From: Pseudomonas uvaldensis
Lineage (GTDB): Bacteria > Pseudomonadota > Gammaproteobacteria > Pseudomonadales > Pseudomonadaceae
Direction of reading: 5' to 3'
Length of the DNA stretch: 64,000 nt
Assembly (NCBI RefSeq): GCF_021271205.1
Contig: NZ_JAIWKS010000009.1
Span: forward strand, 166,899 to 230,898
Under the pieces are notes generated by a model, which was given only the letters and a program-made list of their open reading frames with translations, had not been told where the DNA came from and ran no database searches. The stretch's first letter is position 1. Every line of letters starts with the position of its first letter. Positions 42,572-50,881 of the stretch are shown here, piece by piece. The position numbers and the translations under genes are program-made.

Positions 42572-42967
42572 TCACTCGGCGGCTTGGCAGCCGCTAACCC
42601 GTCCGCAGACGAATTTACCGGCACTGCCACCTGAACTGGAAAAGCGGTTAAGCGTCGTCCAGCCGACACGTCTGCTATAGCCAATCCAGGTCTCGCCATC
42701 GGATGCCAGCCCGGTAAAAAAGGTCAACTGTCCATAGCGGCTGGTAGTTTGCGCCCAATAGCGACGTCCTTCCGCTTCAAAGCCGCGAATATAGACAGTG
42801 TTTCCAGCCGTCATAACGCTGTAGGCGTTGCCTTGCCTGTCAACGCACGCCAGCAAATTCGCGCTACGTGTGCAGTCTGCCAATAAGGCTTTGTCTTGGC
42901 CCGCCGCAAAGGATGAGAAAAGTATCAGCGCGGCGCAGGGGAGTAGAGCTCTGACGAAATGGCGCAT
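42572..42967 (-). CDS. Small exported protein of unknown function, zinc-starvation island
   Basis: 131 residues with a signal peptide (ALLPCAALILFSSFAAGQ). The mature part holds Cys in ADCTRS, LACVDR, FVCGRV and SGCQAAE, likely two disulfides, and a beta-rich pattern (YSVMTAGNTVYIRGFEAEGRRYWAQT). I do not recognise a named domain. It diverges from a COG0523 GTPase gene across a Zur-like box 46 bases before its start, so it is probably expressed in zinc shortage. The same neighbourhood (small protein beside COG0523) exists around PA5534-PA5535, as I recall. Confidence 0.72.
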   Translation of the reverse strand: MRHFVRALLPCAALILFSSFAAGQDKALLADCTRSANLLACVDRQGNAYSVMTAGNTVYIRGFEAEGRRYWAQTTSRYGQLTFFTGLASDGETWIGYSRRVGWTTLNRFSSSGGSAGKFVCGRVSGCQAAE

Positions 42968-43012
42968 AGAGAAATTCTCAAGAGGGGCATTTCAAGCTAA
43001 TATGAACAATAT

Positions 43013-43027
43013 CGTTATACTATAACG
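43013..43027. promoter_or_regulatory. Zur-like operator between the small exported protein and the COG0523 gene
   Basis: CGTTATA and TATAACG surround a single C: a perfect 15-bp dyad matching the Zur core GTTATANTATAAC completely. It lies 46 bases before the minus-strand gene and 89 before the plus-strand gene, so it can control both. Confidence 0.82.
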
Positions 43028-43115
43028 TTGTTTTGTGATGTCACGCAGCATGCACAACGAGTCGCTGCAACGCTGATACAGCGTCAGCAGCGGCCGCCCG
43101 ATGAGGATATACCTA

Positions 43116-44324
43116 ATGCCCAATCGCCTTCCCGTTACAGTACTGTCCGGATTTCTCGGTGCCGGTAAAAGCACCTTGCTCAACTACGTCCTGCGCAATC
43201 GCGAGAAGCTGCGTGTCGCTGTGATCGTCAACGATATGAGCGAGATCAACATCGATGGCAGCGAGGTCCAGCGCGACGTCAGCCTGAGCCGTGCTGAAGA
43301 AAAGCTGGTGGAGATGAGCAATGGCTGTATCTGTTGCACGCTGCGCGAAGATCTGCTGGCTGAAGTTGGGCAGCTTGCCAGGGATGGGCGCTTCGATTAT
43401 CTGCTGATCGAGTCCACCGGCATTTCCGAACCCCTGCCCGTAGCAGAAACGTTTACGTTTCGTGACGAAGAGGGCCGTAGTCTGGCTGACGTCGCTCGCC
43501 TCGACACAATGGTGACCGTGGTCGATGGCGTGAACTTTTTGCCCGATTATCAGGCAGCAGAGAGTCTGGCGACGCGAGGTGAAACCCTTGGCGAAGAAGA
43601 TGAGCGCTCGATTACGGACTTGCTGATTGATCAGGTTGAGTTCGCCGACGTGATCCTGATCAGCAAGATCGACCTGATCGGTCGCCATGAGCGGGAAGAG
43701 CTGATCGCGATTTTGACCCGTCTGAACCCTCAGGCACGGATTCTTCCCATGGTTATGGGGCAGGTGCCGCTGGAAGAGATCCTCGACACTCGTCGTTTCG
43801 ATTTTGAACGTGCAGCCCAGGCACCTGGATGGCTACAACAATTGCGAGGCGAGCACGTCCCTGAAACCGAAGAATACGGTATTGCCTCGACAGCCTACCT
43901 GGCACGCCGCCCATTTCATCCGCAGCGTTTTTTCAGCCTGATCGACCGTCCATGGACCAACGGCAAACTCCTGCGCTCCAAAGGCTTCTTCTGGCTGGCC
44001 AGTAGGCCGGAAGAGGCGGCCAGCTGGTCCCAGGCCGGAGGTCTGTTGCGTCATGGGTATGCCGGGCGTTGGTGGCGATTTGCTCCAAAAAGCCAGTGGC
44101 CACGGGACGAGGAAAGCATTGCCGCCATCATGAAGAACTGGCTCCCTGAGATGGGTGACTGCCGCCAGGAGTTGGTCTTCATCGGTCAAGGCATTGACTT
44201 CGACCGCCTCACCGCAGCCTTGGATGCCTGCCTGCTCACTGACGAGGAAATGGCCTTGGGAATCGAGGGTTGGCGACTGCTGCCAGATCCATTCGGTGCC
44301 TGGCATGACGAGGCTGCAGCGTGA
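43116..44324 (+). CDS. COG0523 GTPase, putative zinc metallochaperone (ZigA/YciC-like)
   Basis: 402 residues. The start at 43116 has AGGAT eight bases upstream and leads directly into the P-loop (VTVLSGFLGAGKST). Next come the G3-like ESTGISEP, the base-binding SKID and the CxCC metal motif NGCICCTLRED. The C-terminal CobW_C domain follows. This is the long subgroup induced by zinc depletion, proposed to deliver zinc to key enzymes. DUF1826 follows with a short overlap, as usual for this subgroup. A Zur-like box lies upstream. Confidence 0.9.
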   Translation: MPNRLPVTVLSGFLGAGKSTLLNYVLRNREKLRVAVIVNDMSEINIDGSEVQRDVSLSRAEEKLVEMSNGCICCTLREDLLAEVGQLARDGRFDYLLIESTGISEPLPVAETFTFRDEEGRSLADVARLDTMVTVVDGVNFLPDYQAAESLATRGETLGEEDERSITDLLIDQVEFADVILISKIDLIGRHEREELIAILTRLNPQARILPMVMGQVPLEEILDTRRFDFERAAQAPGWLQQLRGEHVPETEEYGIASTAYLARRPFHPQRFFSLIDRPWTNGKLLRSKGFFWLASRPEEAASWSQAGGLLRHGYAGRWWRFAPKSQWPRDEESIAAIMKNWLPEMGDCRQELVFIGQGIDFDRLTAALDACLLTDEEMALGIEGWRLLPDPFGAWHDEAAA

Positions 44325-44971
44325 TGTCGGGCCTCTGCTTGAAACGCGCACAGGTTCGCCAGGTCCAGGGCGATACCCCTGGAGTCCTGACGCAAATTTT
44401 GGATGATGGCGTCAATCTGGCGGTCTGGCAGCGTCAACTTCCGCTGCATATCAGCGACTTTGCCGCGATCATGCTTTCCATGGATCAGTCACTGGCGGAA
44501 TCATGGGTACTTGATCTGCCGGAGGAGGACTCCCAGCCGGAGCTGAACGGTTTGGCTGTCGGTTTCAATGATCTGCACGGCTACGAAGGGTTCGTGGCCG
44601 ACGTCACTTGGCTGGTCGGTGCGTTTGCCTGCTTGCTGGGTGCCCAGCGTGTCGGTCTGCGCCTGCGAATCCTGGACAAGGCCATGTGCCCGCGCTTTCA
44701 CGTCGACCACGTACCGGTGCGGCTCGTCACTACTTATGCCGGCCCCGGCAGTCAGTGGCTGGCGGAGGACGCCATGGTCCGCCAGTGCCTCGCCCGCCCG
44801 GAGGCGGAGCCCCGCGATCCGCGGTTGATCCAACAGTTTCGCAGTGGTGACGTAGCCTTGCTCAAAGGTGAGAAGTGGCAGGGCAATGAGGGCTTCGGCC
44901 TGATTCATCGTTCGCCGGAGCCGGCTCCAGGGGAGCGCCGATTGATTCTGACACTGGACTGGCTGGCCTAG
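44324..44971 (+). CDS. DUF1826 protein
   Basis: 215 residues from ATG 44324 (TGATG junction with the COG0523 stop; GTG 44321 is an alternative). The segment MCPRFHVDHVPVRLVTTYAGPGSQWL with its His and Asp residues and FRSGDVALLKGEKW look like a cupin/2-oxoglutarate-oxygenase-type metal site, but function is unknown. DUF1826 genes regularly accompany zinc-responsive COG0523 genes. Its stop codon lies in one arm of the nested palindrome at 44968-45021. Confidence 0.85.
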   Translation: MSGLCLKRAQVRQVQGDTPGVLTQILDDGVNLAVWQRQLPLHISDFAAIMLSMDQSLAESWVLDLPEEDSQPELNGLAVGFNDLHGYEGFVADVTWLVGAFACLLGAQRVGLRLRILDKAMCPRFHVDHVPVRLVTTYAGPGSQWLAEDAMVRQCLARPEAEPRDPRLIQQFRSGDVALLKGEKWQGNEGFGLIHRSPEPAPGERRLILTLDWLA

Positions 44972-45021
44972 TGGCCTGTGTGGCTAATTCGAGTACTCGA
45001 ATTAATCATACAGGCCACTAG
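44968..45021. terminator. Nested palindrome, bidirectional terminator
   Basis: Outer arms CTAGTGGCCTGT (44968-44979) and ACAGGCCACTAG (45010-45021) enclose a second perfect palindrome, the 10-base arms TAATTCGAGT/ACTCGAATTA (44985-45004). The TAG stops of the two convergent genes sit symmetrically in the outer arms. No T-tract is present, but the extruded stem would be very stable. Confidence 0.75.
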
Positions 45022-45371
45022 GGTTTGAGCCAGGTCCCTTGGTTCTTTCCTTCACAGAACGGTTGGAGGTACGCCGCATCACCGGCCACGCCGTAATAGT
45101 GAATATCCTGGCGGTAGGGCATATTGGTGACCTGGGCGTTGCTGCAGACGCCGAACGCGCCGCCGGGACATTGATCGACGTATTGCACATCGACTTTCTG
45201 TCCGGCAAGGCTTGGCTGGCAGAATCCGTCGGCGAAGAGCTTTGGCGGAATACTACGGTTCTGCTGGCATACCTTGACGTCGAGCCGTTCCGCCTGGCTA
45301 TGGACCACACAAGCCTGGGCCAGTACTTGGTTCGAAGTCAGTGCCAGTAATAACCAGACAATCATCCGCAT
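45018..45371 (-). CDS. Small Cys-containing exported protein, unknown function
   Basis: 117 residues from ATG 45371, with a strong GGAGGT five to six bases upstream. The signal peptide is IVWLLLALTSNQVLAQA. Six Cys residues in the mature part (ACVVHS, VCQQN, FCQPS, QCPGG, VCSNA, FCEGK) suggest three disulfides. No known domain. It diverges from the second COG0523 gene with only 26 bases between start codons, so their expression must be linked. Resembles in placement the other small exported protein at 42572. Confidence 0.7.
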   Translation of the reverse strand: MRMIVWLLLALTSNQVLAQACVVHSQAERLDVKVCQQNRSIPPKLFADGFCQPSLAGQKVDVQYVDQCPGGAFGVCSNAQVTNMPYRQDIHYYGVAGDAAYLQPFCEGKNQGTWLKP

Positions 45372-45397
45372 TTTCACCTCCATCGAAGCTGTCGATC

Positions 45398-46363
45398 ATG
45401 TTGCAGAACATTCCCACCCATGTCGTTGCAGGGCCATTGGGGGCTGGCAAGACCAGCCTGATCAGGCAATTGCTCGCCCAGCGCCCCGCTGAGGAGCGCT
45501 GGGCGGTGCTGATCAACGAGTTTGGTCAGATCGGACTGGATGCCGCGCTACTGACCCAGGCGGCCGATGGTATCGCACTGGGGGAAGTTGCCGGAGGCTG
45601 TTTATGCTGCGTCAACGGTGCGCCGTTTCAGATCGGCCTCGGTCGTTTATTGCGCAAGGCGCAGCCGGACCGCCTGTTCATCGAACCTTCAGGCCTTGGT
45701 CATCCGGCGCAACTGATGCGGCAATTGCAGCAAGCACCCTGGCTCGGGGTGCTGGCGGTACAGCCATGCGTGCTGGTGCTGGACGCCCGGGCGATGGCAG
45801 ACGGCAGACCTTTGGCTGAGGCACAACGACAAGCGCTCGCCACTGCCGGACTGCTGGTGCTGAACAAATCTGAAAGCCTCACCGACGACGAACGTGCACG
45901 CCTCATCAAGCAGCTACCGACGATTCCATCGTATTGGACGCAGCAGGCTGCGTTGCCCATCGACCAATTGCCGGGGGTGTCCGCCTGGGGAAGCGGGGCT
46001 GTGGACAACTTGGATGTGCCAACGGACGTGGGTCAGCTCCCGGCAATCTGGAGCGATCCAACGTTGCCGATCTGCCTGCATGGCCAGCAGGAAGGAGGCT
46101 GGAGCATTGGCTGGCGGTGGCATCCGAGCCAGCGTTTCGACAAGCAGGCATTGACCCGATGGTTGGAGGGCGCAAGCTGGCGACGGGCCAAGTTGATCAT
46201 TCACAGTGCCGACGGTTGGGTATCAACCAACGCCCTGGAAGGCGAAGCGCCGCAATGGCAAAGCAGCGAGTGGCGGCAGGACTCCCGGCTCGAATTGATT
46301 TTCAGCGAGCCGCAAGATGTGACCATCCTGCACAGTGGTCTGGCGAACTGCCGACGGCCATGA
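45398..46363 (+). CDS. Second COG0523 GTPase
   Basis: 321 residues from ATG 45398, at the P-loop (HVVAGPLGAGKTSLIRQLL). Shows GGCLCC (the CxCC metal site), EPSGLGHP and LNKSE in place of NKxD. It is about 80 residues shorter than the upstream COG0523 protein, with a reduced C-terminal domain, so it belongs to a different subgroup. Upstream in-frame codons overlap the divergent gene and are not homologous. The ribosome site is weak (GAAG). Location inside the zinc island suggests metal delivery. Confidence 0.85.
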   Translation: MLQNIPTHVVAGPLGAGKTSLIRQLLAQRPAEERWAVLINEFGQIGLDAALLTQAADGIALGEVAGGCLCCVNGAPFQIGLGRLLRKAQPDRLFIEPSGLGHPAQLMRQLQQAPWLGVLAVQPCVLVLDARAMADGRPLAEAQRQALATAGLLVLNKSESLTDDERARLIKQLPTIPSYWTQQAALPIDQLPGVSAWGSGAVDNLDVPTDVGQLPAIWSDPTLPICLHGQQEGGWSIGWRWHPSQRFDKQALTRWLEGASWRRAKLIIHSADGWVSTNALEGEAPQWQSSEWRQDSRLELIFSEPQDVTILHSGLANCRRP

Positions 46364-46375
46364 ATCATTCCTGAT

Positions 46376-46798
46376 TCAAGGCTTCCACTTGTTGTGTTCC
46401 TGTCGCCACTGGCTTAATTCGATGACTTCGGCCCGGTGCTTGGCCTGGACCGGTTCGGCCAGTGTCTGTGGCGATTCTTCGAACGGCATGGGGTACGGCG
46501 CCAATTCGATCTGCGCGCTGTGGGCTCCGAACTGGGTGATGGTGCCCGAATGGCGCGATTCGCCGGTGACGGTGAATTCGAAATTGTAGATTCGCGCCAG
46601 GCGCCTTCGCCCGCTGGCATCCTTCACGAATCCGATTTTCTTCAGCGCAACGTTGCCGTCCAGCAGTTCGATTTTGAGATTGGCGCAATGCTGCATGACC
46701 CTCGCCAGTGCCCGTTCGCGCAAACCGTGGTTGTGCCACAACCAGGCGCCACCGGTAGCCAGCAGCATCAGCACGAAGATATTTCCAAGAGTCAGCAT
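46376..46798 (-). CDS. DUF3301 membrane-anchored protein
   Basis: 140 residues: one N-terminal helix (IFVLMLLATGGAWLWHN), then a small soluble domain with RRRLARIYNFEFTVTGESRHSG, typical of DUF3301. Conserved in pseudomonads, function unknown. Convergent with the second COG0523 gene (12-base gap) and divergent from pdxY. Confidence 0.82.
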   Translation of the reverse strand: MLTLGNIFVLMLLATGGAWLWHNHGLRERALARVMQHCANLKIELLDGNVALKKIGFVKDASGRRRLARIYNFEFTVTGESRHSGTITQFGAHSAQIELAPYPMPFEESPQTLAEPVQAKHRAEVIELSQWRQEHNKWKP

Positions 46799-46917
46799 GA
46801 ACGAAGTGCTCCAACAAGTTGCTATCAGCTTAACTGTGTCGCCGGTCTGTCGTACAGGCTGTGTTTAGTCGCATACTGCGCGGCTTGAATTTCAATCGTT
46901 TTACGGAAACATTCCCC

Positions 46918-47790
46918 ATGAAACGTACGCCTCATCTGCTTGCCATCCAGTCTCACGTGGTATTCGGCCACGCCGGCAACAGCGCCGCCGTGTTTCCCAT
47001 GCAGCGGATCGGGGTCAACGCATGGCCGCTCAATACCGTGCAGTTTTCCAATCACACCCAGTATGGCCAATGGGCCGGGGACGTTCATGCGCCCCACCAG
47101 ATACCGGCCTTGATCGACGGTATCGCGGCTATCGGTGAATTAGGCAATTGCGATGCGGTGCTCTCCGGTTACCTCGCAAGCGCGGCTCAAGGGCGGGCGA
47201 TCCTGACGGGAGTGTCCCGCATCAAAACCGCCAATCCCAAGGCGATCTACTTGTGCGACCCGGTCATGGGGCACCCGGAGAAGGGCTGCATCGTGGCGCC
47301 CGAAGTGAGCGAATTCCTGCTGGAAGAGGCCGCTGCGGTGGCGGACATCCTGTGCCCGAACCAACTGGAGCTGGACAGTTTCTCGGGTCGAAAGGCGCAG
47401 TCGTTGCTGGACTGCCTGGGTATGGCGCGTGCGTTGTTGGCGCGCGGTCCGAAAGCTGTGCTGGTCAAGCACCTGGTTTATCCCGGCAAGTCCGAGGACA
47501 GCTTCGAAATGTTGCTGGTGACCGCCGAAGGCAACTGGCATCTGCGCCGGCCATTGCTGGCATTTCCGCGTCAACCGGTGGGGGTGGGCGACCTGACGTC
47601 AGGTCTGTTCCTGGCGCGGATACTGCTGGGCGACGGCTTGGTGGCGGCGCTGGAATTCACTGCGGCGGCGGTGCATGAAGTACTGCTGGAGACCCAGGCT
47701 TGCGCCAGTTATGAACTGCAACTGGTACGTGCCCAGGATCGGATCGCTCATCCACGGGTGCGGTTCGAGGCAGTGCCCATCAGCCTCTGA
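46918..47790 (+). CDS. pdxY: Pyridoxal kinase
   Basis: 290-residue ribokinase-fold enzyme. AIQSHVVFGHAGNSAAVFPMQRIG at the N terminus binds pyridoxal, YLCDPVMGHPEKGC and NQLELDSFSG are mid-domain motifs, and PVGVGDLTSGLFLARIL is the anion-hole/catalytic-base motif GxGD. Phosphorylates pyridoxal in vitamin B6 salvage. The 46918 start lies at the conserved beginning of the family. Monocistronic; converges with the thioesterase gene. Confidence 0.94.
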   Translation: MKRTPHLLAIQSHVVFGHAGNSAAVFPMQRIGVNAWPLNTVQFSNHTQYGQWAGDVHAPHQIPALIDGIAAIGELGNCDAVLSGYLASAAQGRAILTGVSRIKTANPKAIYLCDPVMGHPEKGCIVAPEVSEFLLEEAAAVADILCPNQLELDSFSGRKAQSLLDCLGMARALLARGPKAVLVKHLVYPGKSEDSFEMLLVTAEGNWHLRRPLLAFPRQPVGVGDLTSGLFLARILLGDGLVAALEFTAAAVHEVLLETQACASYELQLVRAQDRIAHPRVRFEAVPISL

Positions 47791-47808
47791 TCACACCGCT
47801 CCCGGACA

Positions 47809-48297
47809 TCAGCTGACCCCGTCCTCTTTGATCTCCTGATAACGCTTCTCCAGTTCCTGACGAATCTGGCGACGCTGCTGGGCTTGTTTGTAGCGGCGCT
47901 TGGCTTCGCTGTTCTGTGGCTGCAAGGGCGGTACGGCAGCGGGTTTGCGCTGGTCATCCACCGCTACCATGGTGAAGAAACAGCTATTGGTATGGCGGAC
48001 CGAGCGCTCGCGGATGTTTTCAGTCACGACCTTGATGCCCACTTCCATCGATGTGTTACCGGTGTAGTTCACCGACGCCAGGAAGGTCACCAATTCGCCG
48101 ACATGAATCGGCTCGCGAAAAATCACCTGATCCACAGACAAGGTCACCACGTAGCGTCCGGCGTAGCGGCTGGCGCAGGCATAAGCGACTTCGTCGAGGT
48201 ACTTGAGCAGCGTGCCACCATGGACATTGCCAGAAAAATTGGCCATATCGGGGGTCATCAACACCGTCATCGACAGTTGGGCGTTTCCGGGTTCCAT
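47809..48297 (-). CDS. Acyl-CoA thioesterase (hotdog fold, YciA-like)
   Basis: 162 residues from ATG 48297. The hotdog signature MTPDMANFSGNVHGGTLLKYLDEVAYACASRYAGRYVVT contains the catalytic Asp/Asn and His region; PIHVGELVTFLASVNYTGNTSMEVG follows. The last 35 residues are highly charged and helical (EAKRRYKQAQQRRQIRQELEKRYQEI), an extension seen in this pseudomonad subgroup. Hydrolyses acyl-CoA in the cytosol; chain preference unknown. Confidence 0.9.
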   Translation of the reverse strand: MEPGNAQLSMTVLMTPDMANFSGNVHGGTLLKYLDEVAYACASRYAGRYVVTLSVDQVIFREPIHVGELVTFLASVNYTGNTSMEVGIKVVTENIRERSVRHTNSCFFTMVAVDDQRKPAAVPPLQPQNSEAKRRYKQAQQRRQIRQELEKRYQEIKEDGVS

Positions 48298-48553
48298 AAC
48301 GTTCTCACGGTCAAGGCAGCAATTAAGGAGGTGCACCTCTGCGGGCGCTGGTGGTGGCCTGTGCGACCTTTTGCAAACCCACCGATATCCGGACGCTGCG
48401 CCTGTGGCTGCCGTCACGCTCCGGTGGATCTGTTTCCATATATTGCACCGTCTTTTTGTCGGAAGTCGCGGTGTTAACCTGCAAAAGCCCATCGCGAGGG
48501 CATTTCCTACAAGGGAAACGGACTTATTCAGTCATCGACAGGGAGCCTCATAG

Positions 48554-50317
48554 ATGCATGCCATCAATTTTATTCAAGACCTGGCGATCATCATGTTGGC
48601 AGCGGGGTTGGTGACGGTTCTGTTTCATCGCCTCAAGCAACCGGTGGTGCTGGGCTACATCGTGGCCGGCTTCCTGATCGGCCCGCATACGCCTCCGTTT
48701 GGCTTCATCCATGACGAGGACACTATCAAGACCCTCGCTGAGCTCGGGGTGATCTTTCTCATGTTCTGCCTTGGCCTGGAGTTCAGCCTGCGCAAATTGT
48801 TCAAGGTAGGCGCGACGGCATTCATCGCGGCGTTCCTCGAAATCGTATTGATGATCTGGATCGGTTACGAAATAGGCCGTTGGTTCAATTGGAGCACCAT
48901 GGATTCGCTGTTCCTGGGGGCGATCCTGGCTATTTCCTCGACCACCATCATCGTCAAGGCGCTCAATGACCTGAAGATGAAGAACGAGCGCTTCGCCCAA
49001 CTGATTTTCGGCGTGCTGATCGTCGAGGATATTCTCGGCATCGGTATCATCGCCTTGCTGTCGAGCATAGCGGTCAGCGGCACGGTGAGCTCCGGCGAGG
49101 TGTTTTCCACGGTGGGCAAGCTCTCGCTGTTCATGATCGTCGCGCTGGTTATCGGTATTTTGCTGGTACCCAGGCTCTTGGCTTATGTGGCGAAGTTCGA
49201 GAGTAACGAGATGCTCCTGATCACCGTGCTGGGCCTGTGTTTCGGCTTCTGTCTGCTGGTGGTGAAGCTTGAATACAGCATGGTGCTCGGCGCCTTCCTG
49301 ATCGGTGCGATCATGGCCGAATCCCGGCAACTGGTGAAAATCGAGCGGCTGGTCGAGCCAGTGCGTGACCTGTTCAGTGCGATTTTTTTCGTGGCCATCG
49401 GCTTGATGCTCGATCCGGTCATTTTGCTGCAATACGCCTGGCCGATTGCGGTGATCACCGCAGCGGTGGTGTTGGGCAAGATGCTGTCCTGCGGCCTCGG
49501 TGCCTTTATCGCCGGCAATGACGGACGCACCTCACTGCGGGTGGGGATGGGCCTTTCGCAGATCGGCGAATTCTCCTTCATCATTGCTTCGCTGGGGATG
49601 ACTTTGCAGGTCACCAGCGATTTCCTCTATCCGGTTGCAGTCGCCGTTTCTGTGCTGACCACGCTGCTGACGCCTTACCTGATCCGCGCAGCCGATCCGT
49701 TATCCGTCAAGCTGGCGACGGCGATGCCGCAACGGCTGACGCGTGTACTGGGGATGTATGGCGAGTGGCTGCGAAGTATCCAACCCCACGGTGAAAGTGC
49801 GCTGGTCGCATCCATGATCAGGCGGATCTTGCTGCAGGTCGGCGTCAACTTGGCGCTGGTCATCGCGATCTTTGTCTCGGGCGGCTATTTCGCCGAGCGG
49901 ATGTCGGTTTATATGCAAACCTGGATCAGCGACCCGAGCTGGCAGAAGGCGTTGATCTGGGGCGCAGCGTTGCTGCTGTCGCTGCCCTTCCTGATTGCCG
50001 CGTACCGCAAGCTCAAGGCGCTGTCGATGCTGCTGGCGGAGATGGGCGTGAAGGCGGAAATGGCTGGGCGTCACACTCAGCGTGTGCGTCGGGTGATCGC
50101 TGAAGTGATTCCGCTCCTGTCGCTGCTGGTGATTTTCCTGCTGTTGGCAGCCTTGTCGGCCAGCATTTTGCCGACCAACAAGTTGCTGGTATTGATTGCC
50201 GTGGTGGCGATTGCGGTGGCGGCTTTGCTCTGGCGCTGGTTTGTCCGCCTGCACACCAGAATGCAGGTGGCCTTGCTGGAAACCCTGGACAATCACAAGG
50301 AGTCGTCCGGGCATTGA
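48554..50317 (+). CDS. CPA2-family monovalent cation:proton antiporter (Kef-type)
   Basis: 587 residues with about 13 membrane helices. Opening GLVTVLFHRLKQPVVLGYIVAGFLIGPHTP and LGLEFSLRKLF are typical of KefB/YbaL relatives. No TrkA-N/RCK nucleotide-binding domain is present; instead the C-terminal ~180 residues have further helices (VNLALVIAIFVSGGYFAERM, LIWGAALLLSLPFLIAAYRKL, VIPLLSLLVIFLLLAALSASIL). This is a distinct subgroup from Kef efflux systems; the ion is unknown. AGGGAG precedes the start. Confidence 0.9.
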   Translation: MHAINFIQDLAIIMLAAGLVTVLFHRLKQPVVLGYIVAGFLIGPHTPPFGFIHDEDTIKTLAELGVIFLMFCLGLEFSLRKLFKVGATAFIAAFLEIVLMIWIGYEIGRWFNWSTMDSLFLGAILAISSTTIIVKALNDLKMKNERFAQLIFGVLIVEDILGIGIIALLSSIAVSGTVSSGEVFSTVGKLSLFMIVALVIGILLVPRLLAYVAKFESNEMLLITVLGLCFGFCLLVVKLEYSMVLGAFLIGAIMAESRQLVKIERLVEPVRDLFSAIFFVAIGLMLDPVILLQYAWPIAVITAAVVLGKMLSCGLGAFIAGNDGRTSLRVGMGLSQIGEFSFIIASLGMTLQVTSDFLYPVAVAVSVLTTLLTPYLIRAADPLSVKLATAMPQRLTRVLGMYGEWLRSIQPHGESALVASMIRRILLQVGVNLALVIAIFVSGGYFAERMSVYMQTWISDPSWQKALIWGAALLLSLPFLIAAYRKLKALSMLLAEMGVKAEMAGRHTQRVRRVIAEVIPLLSLLVIFLLLAALSASILPTNKLLVLIAVVAIAVAALLWRWFVRLHTRMQVALLETLDNHKESSGH

Positions 50318-50332
50318 CGGCGGCTTCGGGTA

Positions 50333-50740
50333 TCAGCTCTCCAGCCAGACGTCCCGTGCCCAGTGCCAGACGGATTCCCAGGTTTCCTCGGCGATCAACT
50401 CGTCCTCGGCCTGCCACAACACCACAGTTCCGTCTTCTTCCACGCAATAGTAGTCGTCGCCGTCCTGGCAGATCGGGATCAGGCTGCGATCCACGCCGGC
50501 ATCCCAAGCGTTGGCGGCGACTTCGGGCAGGTAGGTGTGGGAGTGGGGATCGGTCACGGTGACCGGCTCCAGGCTGCCGTAAACGACGTCGCTGACGGTC
50601 AGCAAAAACTCTCTGAAGACGAACGGGATATCGATGAAAAGTTGCTCTTCGATCTCGACCAGCAAGTCCGCGTCGGGCAACTCCAGTGGAACCGGTACCG
50701 GTTCGTTGGCTTCACGCAATTGTTCGATGATTTCTTCCAC
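50333..50740 (-). CDS. SMI1/KNR4 (SUKH) family protein
   Basis: 135 acidic residues. The SUKH-type pattern is clear: IEEQLFIDIPFVFREFLLTVSD, then PICQDGDDYYCVEEDGTVVLWQ and a final Trp-rich helix (ESVWHWARDVWLE). Members serve as immunity proteins to polymorphic toxins or as housekeeping adaptors. No toxin gene lies nearby, and the codon use is ordinary, favouring a resident role. Convergent with the antiporter gene. Confidence 0.82.
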   Translation of the reverse strand: MEEIIEQLREANEPVPVPLELPDADLLVEIEEQLFIDIPFVFREFLLTVSDVVYGSLEPVTVTDPHSHTYLPEVAANAWDAGVDRSLIPICQDGDDYYCVEEDGTVVLWQAEDELIAEETWESVWHWARDVWLES

Positions 50741-50827
50741 GTCCGGGGATCCTCTTTCTCGTTGGCGCGGTTTTACATGAGGCGGTTTATACAGTAGCTC
50801 GCTGTAGATGCAACCGCGAAAATAGAA

Positions 50828-50849
50828 AACCCCGGCTTGAGCCGGGGTT
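50828..50849. terminator. Rho-independent terminator (bidirectional)
   Basis: AACCCCGGCT and AGCCGGGGTT form a perfect 10-bp stem. On the minus strand a run reading TTTTCTATTTTC follows, right for the Tim44-like gene 33 bases upstream; CCTTTATTT follows on the plus strand. Confidence 0.85.
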
Positions 50850-50881
50850 CCTTTATTTCAACCTGCGAAACGCGCAAAGGT

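Noticed and set aside
48298..48553. Possible small RNA or riboswitch in the thioesterase/antiporter spacer
   Set aside because: No convincing conserved structure or terminator is visible.
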